From positions 1 through 54,303 of the forward strand of contig JAJDZG010000083.1 in NCBI GenBank assembly GCA_022824765.1: a stretch of DNA of 54,303 nucleotides, written 5' to 3'. The first letter of the stretch is position 1, and each line of letters starts with the position of its first letter. Below are positions 24,072-32,121 of this stretch, piece by piece. The stretch is from Dehalococcoidia bacterium. GTDB lineage: Bacteria; Chloroflexota; Dehalococcoidia; Bin125. Below the pieces are notes generated by a model. It was not told where the DNA came from. It saw nothing but the letters and a program-made list of their open reading frames with translations, and did not search any database. The translations under genes were made by a program, and so were the position numbers.

Positions 24072-24351
24072 GACTCCTGCTCCCTAAGGCAATATAGAAC
24101 ATGCGTACCTTCCCGACGGAGCGCACGTTATGTAGGCTGGCGAAGCCGGCCAGGAGCACCGCAATCGGCGACGACTCCACGACGGCCACACTCCGCTTCG
24201 GTAAATGATCACCTGCGTGATCAAGTGGACAATAATAGTACCGCTCTCTCTCCATCTTCGCAACAGCCCCAATTCGGCTCACAGCTAAACTAGATCAGCC
24301 CGCCCGACCGTGCTGGCGCGGTACACACCATCAACGGAAGCGGTTGACAGC
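24072..24351. promoter_or_regulatory. nrdJ / MetE-like divergent intergenic region with palindromic operator candidate
   Basis: A perfect inverted repeat, TGATCAC-CTGC-GTGATCA, lies at 24206-24223 in a stretch that is more AT-rich than its surroundings (AATAATAGTA follows at 24230-24239). On the plus strand TAAACT at 24286-24291 is a possible -10 box. On the minus strand TATATT about 30 nt before the nrdJ ATG is another. The palindrome does not match the NrdR box I know, and I see no convincing B12 riboswitch in either strand, although GCCGGCCAGGAGCACC (about 24145) faintly recalls a B12 box. Confidence 0.45.
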
Positions 24352-25413
24352 GTGGACGCACCCATTCATCTGCCTCTGCTGCCCTGCGGAATCGGCTCGA
24401 CCCGTCATGTCGACGCCGCTGAGGCGGTCGCCGAGGTGCTCGACGGCTATTGGCGCCTCCCGTTCTGGCCCCAGCTACCCAACAGATCCGCCCACGAACT
24501 GATGCTCCCGCAGATCGGTCTGTCCCTGCCCGACGCGTCCTGGGACGGCGAGCTACTCCACTGGAGCGGCGCCCTCTCGGACGCCGACATCGCCGACGCC
24601 GGCCTCCCGCCTCAAGACCGAGCAGCTGGACTCTACGAACTGATCGATCAACTGCCCAACGTGGCGGAAGGTCGGCAGTCAAAGGTGGTCAAAGGCCAAC
24701 TGGTCGGCCCGCTGACATTGGCTCGTTGGTCGCGAACCGCCACGGGCGCGTCGCCGCTCGATGATGTCGAGACGCTGGTCCGGCTCGGCGCCTGGCTGGG
24801 TGCCGCCGCGGCAGAGCAGGCCCGCGTCTTTCAGCGGCTCGGCTATCAAGCGATCATCATGTTCGACGAGCCCGAGCTGGCCATGGTCGGCGAACTGAGC
24901 ATCCCCCTGCCCTGGCGCGAGGTGACCCCAGTGCTGCGCGCCGCCATCGAACCCGTGCAGCGGGTCGGCGCGATCGCCGGCATCCATTGCTGCGCCGCGC
25001 CCAACTGGACGCGCGTGCTCGACTCGAGGCCCAATCTGATTCACTTCGACGCCCGCGAGGGCCACGTCGACGACGTGATCCGGCACCATCGAGCCGTCCG
25101 CGAGCATGTCGCGCGCGGTGGATATCTGGGTTGGGGCCTCTGGCCCACCGACGGCCGCGGACCCATGCCATTCGACTCCAGAGAGATGCAGTACTTCCTC
25201 GCCAACAAGGCGCGCGATCTGTCCTTCGTCGACGCTTCGGTTGGCCTGATCTTCAAGCGCTCGATGCTGACCGGCGTCTGTGGTGGCGCCGGTCTCGACG
25301 AGGCGACCGAGCAACAAGTCGCCCAAGACCTCGAAGAGCTGTCGATGGGCATCCGCCACCGCTATTGGATCGCCGAGTCGACCGACGTCGACCCCGACGC
25401 ACCGCTCACCTAG
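24352..25413 (+). CDS. MetE C-terminal-domain-like protein (cobalamin-independent methionine synthase core)
   Basis: About 353 residues, against ~750 for classical MetE, so it represents only the catalytic barrel. Zinc-ligand spacing fits MetE: HCC in AGIHCCAAPNW, a Glu 24 residues after the His (DAREG) and a late Cys in TGVCGGAG. The N-terminus LPLLPCGIGSTRHVD resembles the start of core-MetE proteins. It probably transfers a methyl group to a thiol, possibly homocysteine, from a donor other than folate, as proposed for short Mes-type enzymes; substrate and donor are inference. The GTG at 24352 (GGAAG upstream) is favoured. A GTG at 24310 in the same frame is the alternative. Confidence 0.7.
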   Translation: MDAPIHLPLLPCGIGSTRHVDAAEAVAEVLDGYWRLPFWPQLPNRSAHELMLPQIGLSLPDASWDGELLHWSGALSDADIADAGLPPQDRAAGLYELIDQLPNVAEGRQSKVVKGQLVGPLTLARWSRTATGASPLDDVETLVRLGAWLGAAAAEQARVFQRLGYQAIIMFDEPELAMVGELSIPLPWREVTPVLRAAIEPVQRVGAIAGIHCCAAPNWTRVLDSRPNLIHFDAREGHVDDVIRHHRAVREHVARGGYLGWGLWPTDGRGPMPFDSREMQYFLANKARDLSFVDASVGLIFKRSMLTGVCGGAGLDEATEQQVAQDLEELSMGIRHRYWIAESTDVDPDAPLT

Positions 25414-26438
25414 CTCGGGTTGCTGCCGCCCAGCGGATCGCGGTAACGCTCGAGGAACTCGATCATCAGCCGGTTGACGTCTTCGCTGCCCTCCTGCTGC
25501 ACCCAGTGGCCGCAGTCGGGCAGGTAGGTCAGCTCGAAGGGGCCGCTGAACAGACCGTCCATCCCCTCGGTCAACTCCCGGCCCAGCGCGGTGTCCCGCT
25601 CGCCCCAGAGCAGCAAGGTCGGTGAGCTGATCTTCGTATAGGTCGTCGTCGTGGCTGGCGCCGGACCTAGCACGCTGTCCAACGCCTTACCGAGTCCGAC
25701 GAAGCGGCCCGCGATTCGGGCCCGCGACTCGCCAGCACCGGCTCGAACGGCCGCCCGATAGTAGTGCAGCGGACCGCTCAGCCCCTGACGCGCGGCGGCC
25801 CGCCGATACTCCTGCAGGACCTCCGGCGGGAAGGCGTCTCGGCGGGCGGAGTTCTGACGAATGATCCAGCCCACCCGTTCGTACTCGTTGACCGCGAGCC
25901 ATCGTTCCGGCGCTCTCGGAATCTGGAACAGGAACATGTACCACGAACGGCCGATCTGGCGAATGTTGGGACGCGCGCCGAACGCCTCCGCCATCCGCTC
26001 AGGGTGCGGAGCGTTCATCACAACCAGACGGTCGACAGATTCCGGATAGTCCATCGCAAAACGCCAGGCAACCACCCCGCCCCAATCGTGTCCCACGATC
26101 ACCGCCCGGTCCCGGCCGCAATGCTCGATCAGCTGCTGGACATCTTCGGTCAGGGTCTCAATCCGGTAATCCTGTACGTCTGGCGGACTCTCGGAGAGGT
26201 TGTAGCCACGCAAGTCTGGCGCGACGACCCAGTACCCGGCAGCCGCGAGCGCCGGCATCTGCATGCGCCATGACCACCAGAACTCCGGGAACCCGTGCAA
26301 CAAAATGACCAGCGGCGCACCCTCACCGCCAACGGCGGAACGAATCTCGGCGTAGTGCAGTCGGACGCCGCCAGCGCCGTCGGCAAAGCGATGCGCCCAC
26401 GCGCCGCGCGGTTGATCTTCGGTTGACGGATCGGCCAT
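25410..26438 (-). CDS. Alpha/beta hydrolase, epoxide-hydrolase type (copy 1)
   Basis: 342 residues. The oxyanion-hole motif LLHGFPEFWWSW, the nucleophile elbow VGHDWGGVVAW with Asp as nucleophile, the GERDTALG acid region and the catalytic His in LPDCGHWVQQE match soluble epoxide hydrolases. A lid Tyr pair is seen at GPLHYYRA. The Asp rather than Ser nucleophile supports epoxide or haloalkane substrates. Its stop overlaps the convergent MetE-like stop by 4 bp, and its start shares one base with the upstream hydrolase stop. It is about 40 residues longer than the neighbouring paralogue, mainly at the N-terminus and in the lid. Confidence 0.88.
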   Translation of the reverse strand: MADPSTEDQPRGAWAHRFADGAGGVRLHYAEIRSAVGGEGAPLVILLHGFPEFWWSWRMQMPALAAAGYWVVAPDLRGYNLSESPPDVQDYRIETLTEDVQQLIEHCGRDRAVIVGHDWGGVVAWRFAMDYPESVDRLVVMNAPHPERMAEAFGARPNIRQIGRSWYMFLFQIPRAPERWLAVNEYERVGWIIRQNSARRDAFPPEVLQEYRRAAARQGLSGPLHYYRAAVRAGAGESRARIAGRFVGLGKALDSVLGPAPATTTTYTKISSPTLLLWGERDTALGRELTEGMDGLFSGPFELTYLPDCGHWVQQEGSEDVNRLMIEFLERYRDPLGGSNPS

Positions 26439-27340
26439 CAGGACGCGGGCCCGGCCGCTACGGCGGCGGGCGCGAGGAACTCGAGCATCGCTGCGGTCAC
26501 CTGTGCCGGCTGCTCCTGCTGTACCCAGTGCCCGGCGTTGTCGATGATCACCTGCTGCAAGTCGTCGACGTACTCGGCCGCTTCTTCCATGAACGGCAGA
26601 CGCACCGCGCGATCTTCACGCCCCCAGATGAACTGCGTCGGACAGCTCACGCGCAGATTGCGGTCCGGCCAGGTCAGGAACCAGTTGGGCCAGTAGATGT
26701 TGCGGTAGTACCTCATCGCCGCCGAGAGCGCGCCCGGCTGCTTCAGCGCATCGGCAAAGACCTCAATGTCCTCGGCGCTAAACGCGTCGTCGTCGGCTGC
26801 GACGCTCTGGAAGACACGACGGGTCGTCTCGTCAATGTCCGACCAGCCCCGCCGCTCCGCCAGCCCCGGCACCTGCATCATCAGCGCATAGGTGTTGTTG
26901 GGGAAATTGCGGCGACCCCAGTACCACGAGCGGACGAGCGGCGCGTTCATCACAATCAGCCGATCACACGCGTTGGGATAATCGCGCGGAAACTGATGCG
27001 CGATCACGCCGCCCCAATCGTGGCCGACGATGATCGCCGACTGCTCGCCGAACGCGCGGATCAGCCCGCGCACATCCTTGGTCAGATTCTTGATGTCGTA
27101 GCCCCGGCGCGGCTTGTCGGACGTGTTGTAACCGCGCATGTCGGGCGCGACCACGCGGAAACCGGCCTGCGCCAGCGGCGCGATCTGGTGCCGCCACGAG
27201 TACCAGTGCTCCGGGAACCCGTGCAGCAACAGCACGAGCGGACCCTCGCCCTGCGTCACGTAGTGGAGTCGGACGCCGTTGGTCTCGACGTGGCCGTCTA
27301 CCCAGCCAGAGCGATCGAAATCGAACTGATCAGTGCTCAT
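26438..27340 (-). CDS. Alpha/beta hydrolase, epoxide-hydrolase type (copy 2)
   Basis: 300 residues with the same signatures: LLHGFPEHWYSWRHQ, nucleophile elbow VGHDWGGVIAH (Asp), GREDRAVRLPF and the His of IDNAGHWVQQEQP. Lid Tyr region RYYRNIYWPN. First gene of the pair; its TGA shares one base with the ATG of the next (TGATG), so both are made together. The paralogues differ enough to suggest different substrates. Neither has a signal peptide. Terpenoid, fatty-acid or xenobiotic epoxides are possible targets. Confidence 0.9.
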   Translation of the reverse strand: MSTDQFDFDRSGWVDGHVETNGVRLHYVTQGEGPLVLLLHGFPEHWYSWRHQIAPLAQAGFRVVAPDMRGYNTSDKPRRGYDIKNLTKDVRGLIRAFGEQSAIIVGHDWGGVIAHQFPRDYPNACDRLIVMNAPLVRSWYWGRRNFPNNTYALMMQVPGLAERRGWSDIDETTRRVFQSVAADDDAFSAEDIEVFADALKQPGALSAAMRYYRNIYWPNWFLTWPDRNLRVSCPTQFIWGREDRAVRLPFMEEAAEYVDDLQQVIIDNAGHWVQQEQPAQVTAAMLEFLAPAAVAAGPAS

Positions 27341-27376
27341 GTGCCTCTCCGATCGCGGATCCCTCGCGGACGCTGC

Positions 27377-28678
27377 CTACTCCAGCCGGCCGAGCGGGTC
27401 GACCGCCGCGCCGTTGATGATGATTTCGAAGTGTAAGTGCGCACCTGACGAGTTGCCGGTGTTGCCGACCGTGCCGATGAACTCGTTCGCGTCAACCCAC
27501 TGACCCTCCCAGACCCAAATCTCGTCCAGGTGCGCGTAGCGGGACTTGTACCCGCCGCCGTGGTCGATCTCAATCCAGTTGCCGTACGACGGCCCCCAGG
27601 TCGCGACCGAAATCTGTCCCGCAGCAGTCGAGCCGACGATCGTCCCGACCGGCGCCGTGAAGTCCACCCCCGTGTGATAGCCGTACGCGTTTCCCCGTGG
27701 TGTGCCGAACGGATCGCTGATCCGGTCGTAGCCGAGCGGCCATTTGAAGACCGGCGGCGACCACACGGCCGCGCCCCCTCCCCCGCCAGACGACACAGAC
27801 GGCGCAGAGACGACCGAGGCCGATCCCTGCACCAACAGCAGCGTCTGGCCAGCGTAGATCTGTTGCGGGTTGCTGATCTCGTTGGCAGGCCAGGCCAGAG
27901 TCAGCGCCTCGTCCGCCTGGAACTTGTGCATCAGCGACGAAAAGGCATCACCCGGCTGCACCGTGTAGACCAGGCCGTCCACCGGCGGCAACACGATCTC
28001 GTGGCCGATCGTCAGCTGGTTGGGGTCGTAGATGTCGAAGTTGTTGAAGAGCACCGTCGCCTCGTTCAGTCCGAAGGCGGCAGCGATGCTCGACGCGGTA
28101 TCGCCCGCCTCAATGACGTAGACGAACGAGACGGGCAACTGGACGCCGGCGCTCAGCCCCAGGTAGTCGCGCAACCGCGATGCGGGATCATCCAGAGTTG
28201 CCGCCCCGCTCCCCCCGCTACGCAATGTCGCGTCGGTCGCGGCCGTCTGCACGTCATCAACAGCTGATCCGTCTGCCGCTGCCGTTGTGTTCGCCGGACG
28301 GTTCGCCGCGCTGGTCGCCGAACTCGTTGACGGATCGTCCGCCAGGCGGACTGAGTCCGCCGTCGCTGACCCGCTCGTGGTCGCTCCCTCGATCGCTGGA
28401 GGCGCACTGGCCTCGACGGCCTCGGCCGTTGCCGCGGGAGCAGTCGACTGCGGCAGCTCAATCGTCACCGGCGGAAGCTGTTGCTGCACGGCAGCGGGGA
28501 GCCGAAGGTCGAACACGACCGATGCCATCGCTGCGATGGCGGCCGCGAGCACGATGATTAGCGAGGTACGGCGGTCAGCGGCGGCGACTCGCAGCAAGCG
28601 CGACCGGTCATCCAGCGCCCAACCGCCCAGTAGGTCGGCACCCGCGAACCGGCTTCGCGCCTCAGCTTGCCTCAGCAT
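27377..28678 (-). CDS. Membrane-anchored LysM/M23 peptidoglycan endopeptidase
   Basis: 433 residues. A cytoplasmic N-terminus of ~37 residues, one membrane helix (about 38-56), a long Ala/Ser/Thr-rich linker (about 65-170), two LysM repeats (VYVIEAGDTASSIAAAFGLN and VYTVQPGDAFSSLMHKF), a Gly-rich hinge, then an M23 peptidase domain with HTGVDF, SRYAHL and GAHLHFEIIING carrying the zinc and catalytic His residues. Expected to cut cell-wall cross-links or, if the cell is single-membraned with no peptidoglycan, to act on another polymer. The final residues DPLGRLE are usual for M23 proteins. Confidence 0.92.
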   Translation of the reverse strand: MLRQAEARSRFAGADLLGGWALDDRSRLLRVAAADRRTSLIIVLAAAIAAMASVVFDLRLPAAVQQQLPPVTIELPQSTAPAATAEAVEASAPPAIEGATTSGSATADSVRLADDPSTSSATSAANRPANTTAAADGSAVDDVQTAATDATLRSGGSGAATLDDPASRLRDYLGLSAGVQLPVSFVYVIEAGDTASSIAAAFGLNEATVLFNNFDIYDPNQLTIGHEIVLPPVDGLVYTVQPGDAFSSLMHKFQADEALTLAWPANEISNPQQIYAGQTLLLVQGSASVVSAPSVSSGGGGGAAVWSPPVFKWPLGYDRISDPFGTPRGNAYGYHTGVDFTAPVGTIVGSTAAGQISVATWGPSYGNWIEIDHGGGYKSRYAHLDEIWVWEGQWVDANEFIGTVGNTGNSSGAHLHFEIIINGAAVDPLGRLE

Positions 28679-28769
28679 GGAGTCGTCCGCTCAGCGATCA
28701 TGATCCCATCTTAACGCAGCCCACCCAATCGGCATCGATCAGTGACCGCCGGATTGATCTCAGCCTCGC

Positions 28770-28798
28770 GTGACATCTCCCCTCGTCTGTGATACTAT
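28770..28798 (+). promoter_or_regulatory. Sigma-70-type promoter for leader/sirtuin transcript
   Basis: GTGACA (28770-28775) and TACTAT (28793-28798) are spaced by 17 nt. Transcription would start near 28805, giving a leader of about 165 nt before the sirtuin ATG, long enough to contain the small ORF, hairpin and terminator that follow. Confidence 0.55.
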
Positions 28799-28828
28799 GA
28801 CAGCGTCGGGACGAGAGAGGAGGCTCTC

Positions 28829-28894
28829 ATGCGCAAGCTGAATATCCACCTCGTCTTTGGAGTCCTTCAAGTCGACAGGCCAGGCTCCCACTAG
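28829..28894 (+). CDS. 21-codon leader peptide upstream of sirtuin
   Basis: ATG at 28829, TAG at 28892-28894. Strong Shine-Dalgarno sequence AGGAGG (28818-28823) sits in the loop of a small stem GAGAG/CTCTC (28813-28817 with 28824-28828). The peptide begins MRKLNIHLVFG and ends VDRPGSH. The stop codon falls at the loop/stem edge of the hairpin at 28883-28900. No codon run of a single amino acid is present, so a classical amino-acid attenuator is not obvious; nascent-peptide or ribosome-position sensing is possible. Too short for homology. Confidence 0.5.
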   Translation: MRKLNIHLVFGVLQVDRPGSH

Positions 28895-28900
28895 GGAGCC
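28883..28900 (+). promoter_or_regulatory. Leader hairpin overlapping the small ORF stop codon
   Basis: GGCTCCC-ACTA-GGGAGCC is a perfect 7-bp hairpin. Just 3' of it, AGAGCCTC (28901-28908) is the exact complement of GAGGCTCT (28820-28827), which overlaps the ribosome-binding region of the leader ORF. Ribosome occupancy could therefore choose between alternative structures. Confidence 0.5.
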
Positions 28901-28915
28901 AGAGCCTCAGTACAA

Positions 28916-28938
28916 CGCCCCCGCAAAGGGGGCGTTTT
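28916..28938 (+). terminator. Intrinsic terminator (attenuator) before the sirtuin gene
   Basis: CGCCCCC (28916-28922), loop GCAAA, GGGGGCG (28928-28934), then TTTT. It lies 31 nt before the sirtuin ATG and 22 nt after the leader ORF stop, the usual place for a transcription attenuator. The U tract is short (4), so read-through may be substantial. Confidence 0.65.
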
Positions 28939-28969
28939 CGTATCTGCGGAATCTGCGAACATCGCGCCC

Positions 28970-29767
28970 ATGACTGAATCGTCCGGCCAGCATCAGGAAT
29001 CGATCGAGCGCGCCGCCGACTTGCTCGCGCAGTCTCGATACTGCATCGCCCTGACCGGCGCCGGCATTTCGGCCGAGTCGGGTATCCCCACCTTTCGCGG
29101 CAAGGACGGCCTCTGGACCAAGCACGGCGAACCGCCGCTGAACCAATACGAGCAGTTCTCCGCCGATCCCGCGCTGTGGTGGGAAAACGTCGCAGAACGC
29201 CGCCGCAACCCTGACGAGTTGACCGCCACAATCGCCGAGGCGCAGCCCAACGACGCCCACTACGCCATGGCCGAGCTGGAGCGCATTGGCGTCCTCAAGC
29301 ACATCATCACCCAGAACGTTGACGGCCTGCACCGCGCCGCGGGCGCTCAGTCCCTCACCGAGATTCACGGCTGCACCAGCCTGCTGCGCTGCATTGACTG
29401 CAACACGCGCTCGCCCTTTGACGAGCTGCCAGAACTCTTCCCGCCCCGCTGCGATCAGTGCGGCGGCATCGTCAAGACCGACACCGTGATGTTCGGCGAG
29501 CCGATTCCGCCCGATTGCCTGCAACGCTGCTACGAAGAGTCGTCCAAGGCAGACTGCGTGATCCTGGTCGGAACGACCGCCGTGGTCTCGCCCGCCGCGG
29601 ACTTCGCCTTCGCAATCGGACAGCGCGGACATCCGATGATCGAGGTCAATCTCGATCCCACGATCATCACCCAATACTGTGCGGTCGCAATCCATGATCG
29701 CGCCGGTGAGTTGATGTCTCGGATCGCGGCCGAAGTGAAACGCATCCAGTCCGATCCCGAGCCCTGA
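28970..29767 (+). CDS. Sir2-family NAD-dependent protein deacylase
   Basis: Removes acyl groups from lysine using NAD+. 265 residues. Signatures: ALTGAGISAESGIPTFRG (NAD binding), TQNVDGLHRAAG, the catalytic His in EIHGC, two zinc Cys pairs (CIDC and CDQC) and VMFGEPIP. A likely partner is the AMP-forming acyl-CoA synthetase family, one member of which lies at 44462, since CobB-type sirtuins reactivate acetylated synthetases; that link is inference. Preceded by a putative attenuator, which is unusual for a sirtuin gene. Confidence 0.94.
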   Translation: MTESSGQHQESIERAADLLAQSRYCIALTGAGISAESGIPTFRGKDGLWTKHGEPPLNQYEQFSADPALWWENVAERRRNPDELTATIAEAQPNDAHYAMAELERIGVLKHIITQNVDGLHRAAGAQSLTEIHGCTSLLRCIDCNTRSPFDELPELFPPRCDQCGGIVKTDTVMFGEPIPPDCLQRCYEESSKADCVILVGTTAVVSPAADFAFAIGQRGHPMIEVNLDPTIITQYCAVAIHDRAGELMSRIAAEVKRIQSDPEP

Positions 29768-29802
29768 GCCGGGTTGGACAGATCGGTCCGTATACTCGCG
29801 GC

Positions 29803-31128
29803 ATGACCACCACCCCAAACCTCGGCATCAACTGGGACGACGTGACCGCAGAGATCACGTCAACCCTCCGCGACTTCCTGCGCATCAACACCTCCAACCC
29901 GCCGGGCAACGAGCAAGCGGCCGCTGAATGGCTCGCCACGCTGCTGGAACCTGAGGGCTACGAGTGCGAGTATGTCGAAGCCGGCCCAGGCCGCGTCTCA
30001 ATGCGCACCCGCCTCGCCGGCACCGGCGATGCGGCCCCGCTGATGCTGCTCAATCACACCGATGTCGTGCCCGTCCAAGAGGAATTCTGGGACGTCGATC
30101 CCTTCGCCGCCGTCGAGCAAGACGGCATGCTCTGGGGGCGCGGTGCGCTCGATATGAAGGGCATGGGCACCCTCGAACTGCTGATCATGCTGCTCTTCAA
30201 GCGACTCAAGCTGACCCCGCAGCGCGACATCATCTTCCTCGCCGTGGCCGACGAAGAAGCCGGCTCCGCCTTCGGCATGGAGTGGTTGGACCAAAACGAG
30301 CAGTCCTGGATTACCGAGCCCGAGTACGCGCTCAATGAGGGCGGCATGGGCGCCTTGAACATGCTCGGCTCCAACCGACCAGTCTTCGCCTGCGCGCCGT
30401 CCGAAAAGTCCCCGCTCTGGCTCAAGCTCCGTGCCGAAGGCCAGCCCGGACACGGCTCCACCCCGCACGGCGACAACGCCGTCGAGCGCCTGATTCGCGC
30501 GCTCTTCGCGATCCAGAACTGGGACCGCGCCGTGACGGTCCAGCCGCACACCGCCGAAGCCTTGCAGCGGATGCGCGACGCCAACGCCTGGCCCGGCTCC
30601 GCGCCCAGCGTGGCCCAGCTGTGCCAGACCTATCCCGCATTCGCCGCCGTCACCCGAGACACCATCTCCAACACCGGCGCGACCAGCGGGATCAAGCACA
30701 ACGTGATCCCCGCTGACGCCGAAGCCACGCTCGATTGCCGCCTCCTCCCCGGCGAAACCTACGACAGCTTCATCAAGCAGATGCGCGACGTGATCGACGA
30801 CGACAAGGTCGATGTCGAGGTCGTCTTCGGCAGTATGGGCCCATCGAGCAGCTTCGAGACCGAAATCGTGAGCGTGATTGAGGACGTCGTCCGCGAGCAG
30901 GTCGAGGGCGCGCTCGTCGTGCCGTCCACCTGCGTGGGCTTCACCGATTCGCGTGTGCTGCGTCGACATGGCGTACATTCCTATGGGTTCGTGCCGACCT
31001 TGATGGATGCCTCGCTCGCGGCCGGCGTGCACGGACACAACGAGCGCACTCCGATCGAAGGCCTGAACACCGGCATCCAGATCCTCTTTGAAGTCGTGCG
31101 GCGCTTCACCAACGCGCAGCGACTCTAG
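29803..31128 (+). CDS. M20-family metallopeptidase (ArgE/DapE/carboxypeptidase G2 type)
   Basis: 441 residues. Zinc-site motifs: MLLNHTDVVPV (first His), GRGALDMKGMG (bridging Asp), AVADEEAGSAFG (Glu base and ligand) and the distal HGHNERTPIEGLN. The dimerisation domain between them begins GQPGHGSTPHGDN. M20 enzymes hydrolyse amide bonds of N-acyl amino acids or dipeptides. The exact substrate cannot be read from sequence. TATACT at 29791-29796 is 6 nt before the ATG, so the transcript may be leaderless. Confidence 0.91.
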   Translation: MTTTPNLGINWDDVTAEITSTLRDFLRINTSNPPGNEQAAAEWLATLLEPEGYECEYVEAGPGRVSMRTRLAGTGDAAPLMLLNHTDVVPVQEEFWDVDPFAAVEQDGMLWGRGALDMKGMGTLELLIMLLFKRLKLTPQRDIIFLAVADEEAGSAFGMEWLDQNEQSWITEPEYALNEGGMGALNMLGSNRPVFACAPSEKSPLWLKLRAEGQPGHGSTPHGDNAVERLIRALFAIQNWDRAVTVQPHTAEALQRMRDANAWPGSAPSVAQLCQTYPAFAAVTRDTISNTGATSGIKHNVIPADAEATLDCRLLPGETYDSFIKQMRDVIDDDKVDVEVVFGSMGPSSSFETEIVSVIEDVVREQVEGALVVPSTCVGFTDSRVLRRHGVHSYGFVPTLMDASLAAGVHGHNERTPIEGLNTGIQILFEVVRRFTNAQRL

Positions 31129-31171
31129 CCGCCGTCCCGACTCCATTCCATCGTCAACAGGAGGTTGCATC

Positions 31172-31984
31172 GTGCGTCACTCACAGCTGGACGGTCAATG
31201 GGCGCTGATTTTGGGCGCGTCGTCAGGCTTTGGCGGCACGACCGCGGTCGCCTTGGCCGAGGCCGGCATGAACATCGCCGGTGTCCACCTCGATCGACGC
31301 TCGACGATGGCGAACGTGGACCGGATCACCTCTGAGATTGCCTCACACGGCCGAGAGGCGCACTTCGTCAACATGAACGCCGCCGACCCCGCCAAGCGCG
31401 CCGACATGCTGGACGACCTGAAGGCCAAACTCGACGCATCCGACGGACCCGCAACGGTCAGGATCATGCTGCATTCATTGGCCTTCGGGACACTAGGACC
31501 GTACATCGGCGAGGCGGACGACCGACCGATCACGCAGCGTCAGATGGAAATGACGCTGGATGTGATGGCCAACTCCGTCGTCTACTGGTCCCAGGACATG
31601 ATGGCGCGCGGACTGCTCGGCGCGGGCAGCAAGATCTATGGCATGACCTCCGGCGGCGACGTCCGGGTCATTCCCCAGTACGGCGCCGTCTCAGCGGCCA
31701 AGGCCGCACTGGCGGCCCACTTGCGACAGCTCGCCGTCGAGCTCGCTCCCATGGGTGTGGCGGCCAACGCGATCAAGGCCGGCATCACGCACACCCCAGC
31801 GCTCGAGAAGATTCCCGCCGGCATGCAGCTGCTCGACTTCGCAGAGAATCACAACCCTTCCGGTCGCGTCACCGAGCCGGCCGACATCGCCCGCGCCATC
31901 ATCGGGCTCAGCCTCGACGACTCCAACTGGGTCACGGGCAACACCATCAACGTCGACGGCGGCGAAGACATCACAGTGCTCTAA
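31172..31984 (+). CDS. SDR with enoyl-ACP-reductase signature (FabI/FabL-like)
   Basis: 270 residues. Rossmann motif GASSGFGG, a central block HSLAFGTLGP, and the active site Y170-x6-K177 (YGAVSAAK), the spacing typical of enoyl-ACP reductases rather than the YxxxK of ordinary SDRs. The C-terminus NTINVDGGEDI is usual. It would reduce enoyl-ACP or an enoyl-CoA with NAD(P)H. The GTG at 31172 follows ACAGGAGGTTG, a strong Shine-Dalgarno sequence. It is not near fatty-acid synthesis genes, so it may serve a degradative or special lipid pathway. Confidence 0.78.
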   Translation: MRHSQLDGQWALILGASSGFGGTTAVALAEAGMNIAGVHLDRRSTMANVDRITSEIASHGREAHFVNMNAADPAKRADMLDDLKAKLDASDGPATVRIMLHSLAFGTLGPYIGEADDRPITQRQMEMTLDVMANSVVYWSQDMMARGLLGAGSKIYGMTSGGDVRVIPQYGAVSAAKAALAAHLRQLAVELAPMGVAANAIKAGITHTPALEKIPAGMQLLDFAENHNPSGRVTEPADIARAIIGLSLDDSNWVTGNTINVDGGEDITVL

Positions 31985-32062
31985 CTCGTCATTCGGCATA
32001 CCAGCCAAGCCCCGTCAAACCAGCGAAACCCCGTCATTCCAGCTTGTCTGGAATCCCGCCCC
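31985..32062. repeat. REP-like intergenic repeat with CGTCATTCCAGC hairpin
   Basis: Contains three degenerate units beginning CGTCATTC or CCGTCA (about 31987, 32013 and 32032). The last folds as ATTCCAG-CTTGT-CTGGAAT (32036-32054). The CGTCATTCCAGC...CTGGAATC form is a common dispersed intergenic repeat in bacterial genomes. A TAGACT -10-like box for the next gene follows at 32070-32075. Confidence 0.55.
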
Positions 32063-32121
32063 TCGTTGCTAGACTGCACCCACTCTCCTCACGATGGACT
32101 GGAGCAAGACAGGAACATGGC

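Noticed and set aside
24140-24165. Possible cobalamin riboswitch B12 box (GCCGGCCAGGAGCACC) before the MetE-like gene
   Set aside because: Only a partial match; the other conserved cobalamin riboswitch blocks and the long multi-stem layout are not visible in the 240-nt gap.
24058-24282. 74-codon minus-strand frame overlapping the nrdJ start
   Set aside because: It ends inside the nrdJ ribosome-binding and start region, contains the palindromic operator candidate, and has no recognisable domain or ribosome-binding site of its own.
22821-24293. 490-codon plus-strand frame inside nrdJ
   Set aside because: Composition is Arg/Asp/Val-rich antisense shadow; nrdJ motifs on the minus strand are unambiguous.
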